Shown here: positions 9,298 to 19,139 of the stretch, in pieces
Numbering within the stretch: position 1 is the first letter of the stretch
Layout of the letters: each line of letters starts with the position of its first letter
Source: Symbiodinium natans
Taxonomy: Eukaryota > Sar > Dinophyceae > Suessiales > Symbiodiniaceae
NCBI GenBank assembly: GCA_905221605.1
Contig: CAJNDS010000653.1
Location: 64,001-98,617, forward strand
Length of the DNA: 34,617 bases
Direction of reading: 5' to 3'
Notes under the pieces: generated by a model
The model's database searches: none
Told to the model about the DNA's origin: nothing
The model's input: only the letters and a program-made list of their open reading frames with translations
Program-made: the position numbers and the translations under genes

Positions 9298-9540
9298 TTC
9301 GTAGTGCAACCCTCTGCGAGGCGTTGCTGCACGAAGAGATGGCCGCTTTGCAGCACTCAAGCGGGAGGCGGCTTAAGCTGCAAAAGACCAGAAAGCCATG
9401 GCCAAGAAGAGAAAGCGCCTTACAGGCCAGACTGCGTTGGAGTGCTGACACTCACTCCTGTCATTGTGTGACGAGGCTGCCCGGAACTTGAGCCCAGAGG
9501 ATCTACGGCTCCTGCTCCGCTCTGCGGACGAAGGTCCGTG
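9293..9540 (+). pseudogene. Decayed left copy of the coiled-coil frame
   Basis: This is the counterpart of the intact 100-codon frame at 19,111-19,413. Compared with that copy it lacks about 15 nt between GATCCAGT and TCGTAGTG and about 13 nt after TTTGCAGCA. It has TTAAGC for TCAAGC and small losses near GCGCCTTACAGG and TGTGTGACGAGG. The frame is therefore broken in several places, while the nearby Rep gene in the same arm remains intact. Confidence 0.6.
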
Positions 9541-9941
9541 TGTGGAAGCGAGCAGTTGAACACACAGACTTGATCTTTGAACAGGCGATGGTGGCGAAGC
9601 TGCTGCTCCTGAAGGCCGTGTGTGGAAGTGAGCAAAGGCCGTGTGTGGAAGTGAGTAGCTTGCTGTTTGAACAGGCGAGGACGGCGGCGAAGGTTCTGCT
9701 CCGGAAGGCCGTTTGTGGAAGTGAGCAGCAACCAGAGTGTGTGTGTGTGTCTCTTGATCGACGCAGAGCTTGTTGCTTGAACAGGCGAGGACGGCGGCGA
9801 AGGTGCTGCTCCGTGTCTCTTGCTGTTATGCTGCTTGTGAGGACATACGAGGCAACGTCAGAAACTTTCAAAGACGTTCGCAGTTTCACTGCATGCTCTC
9901 CCAATGCAGAACGTGTTTTGGAGGATAGTGTGAGTGTCTAA
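9540..9941 (+). CDS. Repeated exon-like modules (FEQAR...KAVCGSEQ), unrecognised
   Basis: An open frame contains two to three copies of a module reading FEQA-x-(T)-x-AK-x-LL-x-KAVCGSEQ. Each DNA copy holds TTGAACAGGCGA(G)GACGGCGGCGAAGG and ends in GGAA|GTGAGCA, a good 5' splice site. The copies are therefore better seen as duplicated exon-intron units than as one continuous protein. A short GT run interrupts the array near 9,738. The right arm holds the same array at 18,720-19,139 on the minus strand with a few extra bases. I know no family for it. Confidence 0.3.
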   Translation: MWKRAVEHTDLIFEQAMVAKLLLLKAVCGSEQRPCVEVSSLLFEQARTAAKVLLRKAVCGSEQQPECVCVSLDRRRACCLNRRGRRRRCCSVSLAVMLLVRTYEATSETFKDVRSFTACSPNAERVLEDSVSV

Positions 9942-9965
9942 CATGTCTTTTCGGGTTTGGGAGGT

Positions 9966-10560
9966 CCACCTCCGGCCGGCGACGATGCTGGAGAGGCCGC
10001 AGGCGCGTTGTCTTCAAAGCAACGACTGGCTGCGCCAATGCTTTGTCATTTAAGTGTGCACGCAAGTCGGGTGAGTGCCATGTGTCCTTTTTCTCTTTTC
10101 TAACCTACTCCAACTTTGCATGTGATTTTTGGAAATCATTCGAGGCCCGGCAGCAGACAATATGGGTGATGTCGGAGAGGTGGCAGGTGCACGTGTTAAC
10201 AGCCTTGACTCTTGCTCGAAGTTTGACACGAGGTGCTGCGCGTGCTTGCCGGAAAGCTTCCCAATATTATGCAGCTTGCTGTGGCTGCAGGCGAAGCGCG
10301 TGACATTGAAGAGGCCGCAGGCGCGTTAATTTGCAAGTTCAAGTGCTGCCACATGGTCTTGGGAGTGTTTCCCGGCGTTAAAAGCGCTTGTTGGAAAGCC
10401 TCCCCAGCCGAAGGCCCAGCTGGCAGTGGTGTGGGTGACCCTTGAAGAGATCGCAGGCGCGTTCGGCGCGTCTACAAAATGTTGCGTCGGACACTTGCCC
10501 CTTCAGACGAGTGCTGGGTATGACTCTTTGATGGGGCGAAGGTGAGTGACGTCCTCGCAG
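9966..10560 (+). CDS. Triplicated exon-like module (EEAAGAL), unrecognised
   Basis: The 17-mer GAGGCCGCAGGCGCGTT lies at 9,993-10,009 and 10,311-10,327, with GAGATCGCAGGCGCGTT at 10,447-10,463. In one reading frame set these give GEAAGALSSKQ, ARDIEEAAGALICKFKCC and TLEEIAGAFGASTKCC. The second and third share MQLAV/AQLAV upstream and a Lys-Cys-Cys downstream, which suggests duplicated exons of a small helical protein. The frame changes between copies, so introns must lie between them, and TTTAAG and GCGAAG|GTGAGTG (10,545-10,552) are possible borders. The right arm carries the same array (about 18,101-18,696, minus). The role next to the Rep gene is unknown. Confidence 0.3.
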
Positions 10561-10961
10561 TCGTGACCACACAGAACCATGTGAGCTCTGGTTTCTTTTG
10601 GGTAAACTTCACAGAAGGGAAGCCCAGCAAGACACGGCGCAAAACTAAGTTTTCACATTTTCTCCACACACGGTAGTTAAGTCCCCTGTTAGAAGCTTCT
10701 TCAGAGTCTGGGCATGCCTTTGCAGAAGGGCAACCCGTGCAGACACGACCCGAAACCCGTTCCTCACCTGCTGGCTAGAAGTGGAGCTTCTGGCCCTTGT
10801 AACGCTGAACGCTTGCCTTGTGAGTTCTGAGTTTGACTTGAAAAAAGACAGGTCGCGCAGCCATAGTGCATCATTCGTACAGAAAAACCCTCCACCCCGT
10901 AGAGTCTTAGCGCAGGTCTCACAAGAGAGGGATTTGGTGCCTGGGATGGTGCTGCAGCAGT

Positions 10962-11030
10962 GGCGGAGTCGTGGCTTTTCCCGTTTTAAAAACCATTGTA
11001 TATTTAAAACGGGCGCGCTCCGACTCCGCC
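10962..11030. promoter_or_regulatory. Nested hairpin upstream of rep, candidate replication origin (left arm)
   Basis: A perfect 11-bp stem, CCCGTTTTAAA (10,980-10,990) with TTTAAAACGGG (11,003-11,013), encloses a 12-nt AT-rich loop AACCATTGTATA. Around it lies a second perfect pair, GGCGGAGTCG (10,962-10,971) with CGACTCCGCC (11,021-11,030). The structure lies about 220-290 bp before the Rep start codon. A stem-loop beside the rep gene is where HUH Rep proteins nick in CRESS-DNA replicons. The loop does not contain the common TAATATTAC-type nonamer, so the nick site is not assigned. Confidence 0.6.
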
Positions 11031-11060
11031 TCCGTTCTAAGGGGAATTCCTTTTTTTGAA

Positions 11061-11102
11061 GACTCCGCCGACTCCGCCAACAGGAACTCCGCCGACTCCG
11101 CC
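11061..11102 (+). repeat. GACTCCGCC iterons (left arm)
   Basis: Units at 11,061-11,069, 11,070-11,078 and 11,094-11,102 read GACTCCGCC, with a variant AACTCCGCC at about 11,084-11,092. The same word forms the outer arms of the neighbouring hairpin. Short direct repeats that match part of the origin stem are typical Rep-binding sites; this function is inferred. Confidence 0.6.
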
Positions 11103-11251
11103 GATGCATGTGACCCGGACATCTGTTCTAGTACACGTGTGAAGAGTTGTTCTGCTTGCAAGTGAGCAAGCCGAGTGAAGCGCCGCGCGTGCTCAAACCG
11201 TAGGTGCAAAAAGTGTGTCACGCTGGTTGTTTGTTGCCTTGTAGAGCAGCA

Positions 11252-12717
11252 ATGGTGTCCGGACCAGTGCAGATCGCAAAGCGGGCTTTCGTCTCCTTAC
11301 TCTTGGCTTTGGCGCAACAGTATGGCCTGGATGTCAAGATCAACCGCGATAGTGAGGAGAAGAGTCTAGAGGCAGCTTACCGAAAGGTTGTGCGGCGAGT
11401 GCATCCTGACAAGGGCGGAAATGTTGCAGATGCTCAGCGTCTCCAAGCCGCCAGAGAAGCGTGGCACAGCTCCAAGAGTCACGGAAGACTGCCTGTCCGC
11501 AAGGAAAAGACCATGAAGGGGCGTGAGCTGCCGCTGCTGCCTGCGCAGAATAGGAAAGCTTTCATGATTCGGTCGTCGTCTTGTTTGTTAACGTACCATG
11601 TGAGTGCAACAACATTGTGGCGTGAGTTCACAAAGTTTGTGCAGCAAAACATGGTGAGCTGGGGCGTCCAGCGCTGGTGTGTTTCTATGGAGCTTTGCGA
11701 GTCCGGAAAACCTCACGTTCACTTGATGGTGCAATTTCACACGGCGCTGGAAACCCGTGATGTTCATGACTTCTGCTTTGGCCAATCCAGGCCAAACGCC
11801 TCAGCAACAGACTTATGCGGTGAGGGGCTCTGCAGGAAGAGAGTGCAGCAATCTATCGATCGTGGGTTCTTCTACGTGTTTGCGGACAAGATTGGAACAG
11901 TTCGTGGGCCAGATGGCCTGGTTTGCACTGAAGGCAATTACCTTCCATGCTGGACCAGCTCTCTACTGAAGTACCAAGTGCTTGGCAAATGGCCGGAGAC
12001 ACTTTGGAAGCAGCGCAAGATCACGAGTGACGTTTACGAAGAGCTGCTATTTCTCACTCGTGATGGGGTCATTTCCAGACAAAGGAATTTGCGGGCATGC
12101 CAAGACCGTGTGGAAGAAGAACTTGCCCGGCAGGCCGTGGAAAACAGGGTACAGCGCATCCGTGGAAACCCTGAGATCTACAGACCATTCCCAGTTGTGC
12201 CCGGTGTTCAGGAGTGGTTGCAACTTTTTGCCAAAGACGCGCTGAGGTATCCCATCTTGATTGTTCTGGGTGCTTCACGTGCAGGCAAGACGGAGTACGC
12301 CAAGAGCCTCTTCCGACGGCCCCTCGAGCTGAAAATCGGGTGTCTGGAGTTCTTCCCTGACACGATGCGCCAGTTCAAGAGAGGCGGGGGTTTCCAAGTT
12401 TGTGGAAGTTGCTTGTTTCGTGTCGGCGTCGTAACATGCCTCACTTTGCCTCGCCCTTGACAGGCTACCATGATGCCATTGTTCTTGATGACATCCGCAA
12501 CTTACAGTTCTTGGTGGATCACCAGGAAAAGGTCCAAGGCAAATACGACTGCCTGGTCGAGTTTGGCTCAACCGCTGGAGGGACTTGCGCCTTCCATGTT
12601 GACCTTTTCGGGGTGCCTGTTGTGGCCACCGTTAACTATTCGACCCAGAACCTAGGGTTTCTTGACAACCATGATTGGTTGGCAAACCCTGGGAATCGAG
12701 TCGTTGTGCAGCTGTGA
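11252..12717 (+). CDS. J domain-HUH endonuclease-SF3 helicase Rep protein, left copy (spliced)
   Basis: Exons 11,252-12,389 and 12,464-12,717 give 463 aa. The 74-nt intron is GT-AG (GTTTCC...TTGACAG) and splits a glycine run just before Walker B. Residues 22-75 form a J domain with the HPD triad at 51-53, which stimulates Hsp70. The Rep endonuclease follows: motif I LLTYH (112-116), motif II PHVHLMVQF with the HUH pair His 155/His 157, and motif III GFFYVFADK with candidate nucleophile Tyr 208 and Lys 213. The helicase has Walker A GASRAGKT (340-347), Walker B AIVLDDI (384-390) and motif C PVVATVN with Asn 437. It should nick and unwind the hairpin-iteron site just upstream. The start is the first in-frame ATG. 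The domain order matches polyomavirus large T antigen, but the HUH residues are kept as in CRESS Reps. All motifs are intact. Confidence 0.88.
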
Positions 12718-13070
12718 CCTCTCCTTCTGGAGCTATCTAGCTGAGCTTAATGGCTTCATGCTCATAATTCGCAGAGTGACCGACCTGGTGTCTGTTGTGG
12801 AAAGACAAGACAGACGTTTTTGCTTTGCTGGTAGCAAGCCATGCGGCGAAGTTGCTCTTGTATCCTGCTGCTTCAGAACAAGCTTTTGCAAGCCTCTTCT
12901 TTTGCTCAAGTCATAGCTTCGTGGGTTGTCACGCTCTGAAGGCCAGGGCCACAGCGTCAGATTCAAATTCTACAGGAGTGTTCAGTCTTCGGCAGTTCGG
13001 AGTCTGGTGGCAAGGTCAATGGCTCCTAAAAGGCGAGCTCAGCAGGCACGGCGGCCAAGTTTTCCCAGCA

Positions 13071-13097
13071 GTGTGTGTGTGTGTGTGTGTGTGTGTG
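13071..13097 (+). repeat. GT dinucleotide run, left arm
   Basis: A 27-bp (GT)n run. The right arm carries the complementary (CA)n run in a longer form (15,549-15,589), one of the few differences between the arms. Confidence 0.9.
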
Positions 13098-13128
13098 CGT
13101 TGTGTCTGAAGTGCGTGTTCAGCTAGCT

Positions 13129-13174
13129 CCGAAATAAGGGTTCGGAACCACAGCCGGTTTTGGCACGGGCTGTG
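13129..13174. other. Paired hairpins at the inner end of the left arm
   Basis: CCGAAATAAGGGTTCGG (13,129-13,145) can fold on a 5-bp stem. CACAGCC (13,149-13,155) pairs with GGCTGTG (13,168-13,174). The same structures occur in the right arm at 15,472-15,517. They lie just before the border with the transposase-bearing centre. Transcription ending or element junction are possible roles; neither is shown. Confidence 0.4.
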
Positions 13175-13201
13175 TGGCCCCCCTCGGTTCCAGATTGAAC
13201 A

Positions 13202-15123
13202 TCAGTCAAGCGTGCGCACTGTACGGACCTTGCGCGCAGACAGAAAGGTCTCAGGTAAGATCCGACGGCCTCGAGCAACGAGCCCTGAGCCTGATGCTAC
13301 ACTTCTCACACAGGCCCCTGCACGGGCACGCTTTTCACGGTGGCTTTTGGGCTCCCAAAGCACATAAGACAGCACGTCTAATCGCATTCTCTTGGGGAAG
13401 ATCTCTGCTGCTTCTGCTTCTGTAGGCGGTCCAGCAAGGTCTTCTGGCACCTCCGTCCACCCTAGTTTTTGGCGGAGCCGCTGCGAAAGGCATAGCTGAC
13501 CACTCAAGACTCCATTCGCCTCAAAAGCAGCCTGCCAGGACTTCTTCAACAAGACTTCAGAGACTGCCCGCGAAATCAAGCCCACCCAACGCTGCGTCGA
13601 AATGACGCCCCTGAAAGACATAGACTTCTCCCTGCGCCACATCTCCCTAAGCCTGGCCTTAAACTGAGCAAACACATGAGTGTCGCATGGTTGCAAGTCA
13701 GCAGTCATGTTGGCCGGTACGTAGCACAGCCGGATACCGCAGCGCCTGGCGTGGAGGAAAATGGATACGTCAATGTGTGAGCGGGCCACGTCCATCAGAA
13801 GCACAACGTAACGCGTGTGGACCAATTCCCCCAAACTCTTAGCCAGCAAGGATATATACTTTCGCACAGCTTCATGATTGGTCCAAGCTGATTTCCGTCG
13901 CCAAACATGAACATTGGCTGGCAGCGCTCCAGCTAGATCTCGCAACAACTGCACACTGAAAGGTGCTCGTTGCCAATCAGAATCTGCGGAATGACCTGTT
14001 GCGCACCCTCGTCATGCGTGACGCTGGCCATGTAGGAAATGTAAGAACGTTTGTCTCCCAATGAAGACACATCGCGTGGCTGGGACTGAGAATTCGACAG
14101 TACCAGCCAGGCCAGTCACATGCCGAACCAGGGCTGTCTCGTCCATGTTGATGACGAGGGGAGGCCGGTCAACCGGTGCATTCAGCCATCGAAAATACGC
14201 CAGAGCCTCAGGCAGCTGCCATCAAAAGAAGCCCCAGAGCGACCCCAAAAACGGGTCCCAAAATCGACCCCTGAAACGGACCTCAGAACCTGCCAAGGGC
14301 TTTTTCAAGCAACAGTAGGCAGCTTCCTAAAATGGGCCCCACAAACGCATCATCCGACCCGAAAACGGGGCCTTTTTGGGTCCCCAAACACGGAGCCCTG
14401 GTTCTGGCCTCTCTCTGCTCTCCGCTCCGTCTTTCCCTTTCCACCCTCATCCACCCTTCCCACCTTGCGCTGCCTCTCTTCTGGGGGAAGCACATGTCCA
14501 GGACGTAAGCGGCCGATACGGGCACCCCAGCGCCTCCGGAACTTTGCCAACCACCGTCGCTGCGATCTTACAGGAGCATTGAGCCAGGAAGACAGACGCT
14601 CCTGCGCCTCTATAGGAGCTAGATCTGGGATACTGGCCACAGCCTTCTCCACCAGCTGCGCACGCGATGGAGCCACGCCGTACAAACCGTTTTGCTCGCA
14701 AACCCAAGCAAACAATTTGTGCTCTACCACATACCGCGCTGCCTGGACGAGCGACATCAACGTGAAGTGCTCAAGCGGCTCGGTCAACAACCGCACAAGA
14801 AAATCCACAGGAGCGTGGGCATAAGCTTGCTCGATCTCCAACTCCAGAGAGCAGGGTCCATCCTCTGCATTAAATTTCACGGCACGTACTTCTCGCCACA
14901 GCCCACGGCCACGAACATAATCCATGGGAACTTCTACCGAGTAGCCACTGAAGACATAGACCATCAGGCAGCTCGGATGCGAAGGCAAGCATCGACGGCG
15001 CTCGGTTGGGACATCCTCCAGCTGCGGTATACTTGCCTTTCGCCTTCGCAGGTTGCGAAGACGCCGTCTGATTTCTGCCAGCTCCTCAAGAGCACTGTCC
15101 GGCATCAGGGACCGTTGCGGCAT
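13202..15123 (-). pseudogene. DDE_1/pogo-type transposase, spliced, broken by two frameshifts
   Basis: On the minus strand, exon 1 runs 15,123-14,464 from ATG (start of MPQRSLMPDS) and ends RQRK at CGCAAG|GTGGGAAG. The intron is 14,463-14,216 (248 nt, GT-AG). Exon 2 starts LPEALAYFRWLNAP. Motif WLAKFRRRWG in exon 1 looks like a helix-turn-helix DNA-binding segment. The catalytic aspartates are NMDET (codon 14,143-14,141), LLMDVARSH (13,792-13,790) and LQPCDTHV (13,684-13,682). The last two are 35 residues apart (DD35D), with YVPANMTADLQP between them as in DDE_1 proteins. The frame shifts by 1 nt near 14,095 and by 2 nt near 13,955, so this copy should be inactive unless these are sequence errors. 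It is the only gene in the unpaired centre of the palindrome, which suggests it once mobilised the element. Confidence 0.8.
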
Positions 15124-15545
15124 GACGCCGCGTGAACAGCGGCAGGGGCTGCAGAACGAGAGACGGCGTGAACACAAAATCTTTGTATGCGGGACCCGGG
15201 ATTTTAACCAGCCACCAACTAGCAGCCAACGAAACCCGAGACCAACCCACCAAACAAGCAACCGAGCAACCGGACCAGCAAGACAGGAAAACCGACGCAC
15301 GCTGCCTGAACTGACTTTCCAGATCTGAGCCAGCTGCACTGGAGCCAACCCTGTGCATAAGAACAGAAGCAGGACCGACACACAGAGAACATAAAATATC
15401 CATATGCACCGAGAGAACACATGTCTAGACGTGATGTCTAAGACGGACGTAGCTCACACCGAGGGGGGCCACACAGCCCGTGCCAAAACCGGCTGTGGTT
15501 CCGAACCCTTATTTCGGAGCTAGCTGAACACGCACTTCAGACACA

Positions 15546-15548
<3 letters not shown>

Positions 15549-15589
<41 letters not shown>
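15549..15589. repeat. CA dinucleotide run, right arm
   Basis: A 41-bp run, longer than its 27-bp partner in the left arm. Confidence 0.9.
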
Positions 15590-15590
<1 letters not shown>

Positions 15591-15937
15591 TGGGAAAACT
15601 TGGCCGCCGTGCCTGCTGAGCTCGCCTTTTAGGAGTTGACCTTGCCACCAGACTCCGAACTGCCGAAGACTGAACACTCCTGTAGAATTTGAATCTGACG
15701 CTGTGGCCCTGGCCTTCAGAGCGTGACAACCCACGAAGCTATGACTTGAGCAAAAGAAGAGGCTTGCAAAAGCTTGTTCTGAAGCAGCAGGATACAAGAG
15801 CAACTTCGCCGCATGGCTTGCTACCAGCAAAGCAAAAACGTCTGTCTTGTCTTTCCACAACAGACACCAGGTCGGTCACTCTGCGAATTATGAGCATGAA
15901 GCCATTAAGCTCAGCTAGATAGCTCCAGAAGGAGAGG

Positions 15938-17409
15938 TCACAGCTGCACAACGACTCGATTCCCAGGGTTTGCCAACCAATCATGGTTGTCAAGAAACCC
16001 TAGGTTCTGGGTCGAATAGTTAACGGTGGCCACAACAGGCACCCCGAAAAGGTCAACATGGAAGGCGCAAGTCCCTCCAGCGGTTGAGCCAAACTCGACC
16101 AGGCAGTCGTATTTGCCTTGGACCTTTTCCTGGTGATCCACCAAGAACTGTAAGTTGCGGATGTCATCAAGAACAATGGCATCATGGTAGCCTGTCAAGG
16201 GCGAGGCAAAGTGAGGCATGTTACGACGCCGACACGAAACAAGCAACTTCCACAAACTTGGAAACCCCCGCCTCTCTTGAACTGGCGCATCGTGTCAGGG
16301 AAGAACTCCAGACACCCGATTTTCAGCTCGAGGGGCCGTCGGAAGAGGCTCTTGGCGTACTCCGTCTTGCCTGCACGTGAAGCACCCAGAACAATCAAGA
16401 TGGGATACCTCAGCGCGTCTTTGGCAAAAAGTTGCAACCACTCCTGAACACCGGGCACAACTGGGAATGGTCTGTAGATCTCAGGCTCAGGGTTTCCACG
16501 GATGCGCTGTACCCTGTTTTCCACGGCCTGCCGGGCAAGTTCTTCTTCCACACGGTCTTGGCATGCCCACAAATTCCTTTGTCTGGAAATGACCCCATCA
16601 CGAGTGAGAAATAGCAGCTCTTCGTAAACGTCACTCGTGATCTTGCGCTGCTTCCAAAGTGTCTCCGGCCATTTGCCAAGCACTTGGTACTTCAGTAGAG
16701 AGCTGGTCCAGCATGGAAGGTAATTGCCTTCAGTGCAAACCAGGCCATCTGGCCCACGAACTGTTCCAATCTTGTCCGCAAACACGTAGAAGAACCCACG
16801 ATCGATAGATTGCTGCACTCTCTTCCTGCAGAGCCCCTCACCGCATAAGTCTGTTGCTGAGGCGTTTGGCCTGGATTGGCCAAAGCAGAAGTCATGAACA
16901 TCACGGGTTTCCAGCGCCGTGTGAAATTGCACCATCAAGTGAACGTGAGGTTTTCCGGACTCGCAAAGCTCCATAGAAGCACACCAGCGCTGGACGCCCC
17001 AGCTCACCATGTTTTGCTGCACAAACTTTGTGAACTCACGCCACAATGTTGTTGCACTCACATGGTACGTTAACAAACAAGACGACGACCGAATCATGAA
17101 AGCTTTCCTATTCTGCGCAGGCAGCAGCGGCAGCTCACGCCCCTTCATGGTCTTTTCCTTGCGGACAGGCAGTCTTCCGTGACTCTTGGAGCTGTGCCAC
17201 GCTTCTCTGGCGGCTTGGAGACGCTGAGCATCTGCAACATTTCCGCCCTTGTCAGGATGCACTCGCCGCACAACCTTTCGGTAAGCTGCCTCTAGACTCT
17301 TCTCCTCACTATCGCGGTTGATCTTGACATCCAGGCCATACTGTTGCGCCAAAGCCAAGAGTAAGGAGACGAAAGCCCGCTTTGCGATCTGCACTGGTCC
17401 GGACACCAT
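15938..17409 (-). CDS. J domain-HUH endonuclease-SF3 helicase Rep protein, right copy (spliced)
   Basis: Exon 1 is 17,409-16,266 and exon 2 is 16,191-15,938, with the same 74-nt GT-AG intron (16,265-16,192). The product is 465 aa. It differs from the left copy by an extra Pro-Glu after RGNPE and by Ala for Val in RWC(V/A)SM and Trp for Arg in RNL(R/W)ACQ. Every motif is the same: HPD, LLTYH, PHVHLMVQF, FFYVFADK, GASRAGKT, AIVLDDI and PVVATVN. Both copies being intact while the coiled-coil frame nearby has decayed in one arm points to selection or to gene conversion between arms. The two genes read inward toward the central transposase from origin-like hairpins. Confidence 0.88.
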
Positions 17410-17558
17410 TGCTGCTCTACAAGGCAACAAACAACCAGCGTGACACACTTTTTGCACCTACGGTTTGAGCACGCGCGGCGCTTCACTCGGCTTGCTCACT
17501 TGCAAGCAGAACAACTCTTCACACGTGTACTAGAACAGATGTCCGGGTCACATGCATC

Positions 17559-17600
17559 GGCGGAGTCGGCGGAGTTCCTGTTGGCGGAGTCGGCGGAGTC
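17559..17600 (-). repeat. GGCGGAGTC iterons (right arm)
   Basis: Units lie at 17,559-17,567, 17,583-17,591 and 17,592-17,600, with a variant GGCGGAGTT at 17,568-17,576. They mirror the left arm's iterons and match the outer stem of the adjacent hairpin. Confidence 0.6.
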
Positions 17601-17630
17601 TTCAAAAAAAGGAATTCCCCTTAGAACGGA

Positions 17631-17699
17631 GGCGGAGTCGGAGCGCGCCCGTTTTAAATATACAATGGTTTTTAAAACGGGAAAAGCCACGACTCCGCC
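17631..17699. promoter_or_regulatory. Nested hairpin upstream of rep, candidate replication origin (right arm)
   Basis: CCCGTTTTAAA (17,648-17,658) pairs with TTTAAAACGGG (17,671-17,681) around the loop TATACAATGGTT. The outer pair is GGCGGAGTCG (17,631-17,640) with CGACTCCGCC (17,690-17,699). It is identical to the left arm in inverted orientation. Confidence 0.6.
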
Positions 17700-18100
17700 A
17701 CTGCTGCAGCACCATCCCAGGCACCAAATCCCTCTCTTGTGAGACCTGCGCTAAGACTCTACGGGGTGGAGGGTTTTTCTGTACGAATGATGCACTATGG
17801 CTGCGCGACCTGTCTTTTTTCAAGTCAAACTCAGAACTCACAAGGCAAGCGTTCAGCGTTACAAGGGCCAGAAGCTCCACTTCTAGCCAGCAGGTGAGGA
17901 ACGGGTTTCGGGTCGTGTCTGCACGGGTTGCCCTTCTGCAAAGGCATGCCCAGACTCTGAAGAAGCTTCTAACAGGGGACTTAACTACCGTGTGTGGAGA
18001 AAATGTGAAAACTTAGTTTTGCGCCGTGTCTTGCTGGGCTTCCCTTCTGTGAAGTTTACCCAAAAGAAACCAGAGCTCACATGGTTCTGTGTGGTCACGA

Positions 18101-18696
18101 CTGCGAGGACGTCACTCACCTTCGCCCCATCAAAGAGTCATACCCAGCACTCGTCTGAAGGGGCAAGTGTCCGACGCAACATTTTGTAGACGCGCCGAAC
18201 GCGCCTGCGATCTCTTCAAGGGTCACCCACACCACTGCCAGCTGGGCCTTCGGCTGGGGAGGCTTTCCAACAAGCGCTTTTAACGCCGGGAAACACTCCC
18301 AAGACCATGTGGCAGCACTTGAACTTGCAAATTAACGCGCCTGCGGCCTCTTCAATGTCACGCGCTTCGCCTGCAGCCACAACAAGCTGCATAATATTGG
18401 GAAGCTTTCCGGCAAGCATGCGCAGCACCTCGTGTCAAACTTCGAGCAAGAGTCAAGGCTGTTAACACGTGCACCTGCCACCTCTCCGACATCACCCATA
18501 TTGTCTGCTGCCGGGCCTCGAATGATTTCCAAAAATCACATGCAAAGTTGGAGTAGGTTAGAAAAGAGAAAAAGGACACATGGCACTCACCCGACTTGCG
18601 TGCACACTTAAATGACAAAGCATTGGCGCAGCCAGTCGTTGCTTTGAAGACAACGCGCCTGCGGCCTCTCCAGCATCGTCGCCGGCCGGAGGTGGA
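18101..18696 (-). CDS. Triplicated exon-like module (EEAAGAL), right copy
   Basis: Mirror of 9,966-10,560. The three GCAGGCGCGTT-containing units are at about 18,198-18,214, 18,334-18,350 and 18,652-18,668. Two substitutions separate it from the left copy in the region read as RVLAGKLPNIMQLAV (RML and LVV here). Introns are assumed and no complete model was built. Confidence 0.28.
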
Positions 18697-18719
18697 CCTC
18701 CCAAACCCGAAAAGACATG

Positions 18720-19139
18720 TTAGACACTCACACTATCCTCCAAAACACGTTCTGCATTGGGAGAGCATGCAGTGAAACTGCGAACGTCTTTGAAAGTTTC
18801 TGACGTTGCCTCGTATGTCCTCACAAGCAGCATAACAGCAAGAGACACGGAGCAGCACCTTCGCCGCCGTCCTCGCCTGTTCAAGCAACAAGCTCTGCGT
18901 CGATCAAGAGACACACACACACACACACACTCTGGTTGCTGCTCACTTCCACACACGGCCTTCCGGAGCAGAACCTTCGCCGCCGTCCTCGCCTGTTCAA
19001 ACAGCAAGCTACTCACTTCCACACACGGCCTTTGCTCACTTCCACACACGGCCTTCAGGAGCAGCAGCTTCGCCACCATCCTCGCCTGTTCAAAGATCAA
19101 GTCTGTGTGTTCAACACTGCTTGCTGCTCGCTTCCACAC
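18720..19139 (-). CDS. Repeated exon-like modules (FEQAR...KAVCGSEQ), right copy
   Basis: Mirror of 9,540-9,941, slightly longer: it keeps AASSVEH near the start and FEQARMVAK where the left copy reads FEQAMVAK, and has one more CV unit from the GT run. The modules again end at GGAA|GTGAGC splice-like borders on the minus strand. The function is unknown. Confidence 0.3.
   Translation of the reverse strand: MWKRAASSVEHTDLIFEQARMVAKLLLLKAVCGSEQRPCVEVSSLLFEQARTAAKVLLRKAVCGSEQQPECVCVCVSLDRRRACCLNRRGRRRRCCSVSLAVMLLVRTYEATSETFKDVRSFTACSPNAERVLEDSVSV

Larger units (their letters stand above)
8948..13188 (+). repeat. Left inverted arm (4.2 kb)
   Basis: This arm matches the reverse complement of 15,458-20,269. 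The innermost shared bases are CCCCCCTCGGT at 13,178-13,188 and ACCGAGGGGGG at 15,458-15,468. The outermost are TACCTCAGAGG at 8,948 and CCTCTGAGGTA ending at 20,269. Most of the arm is almost identical to its partner. Differences cluster in the outer minisatellite, the coiled-coil frame near 9,300-9,500 and the GT run. Confidence 0.92.
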
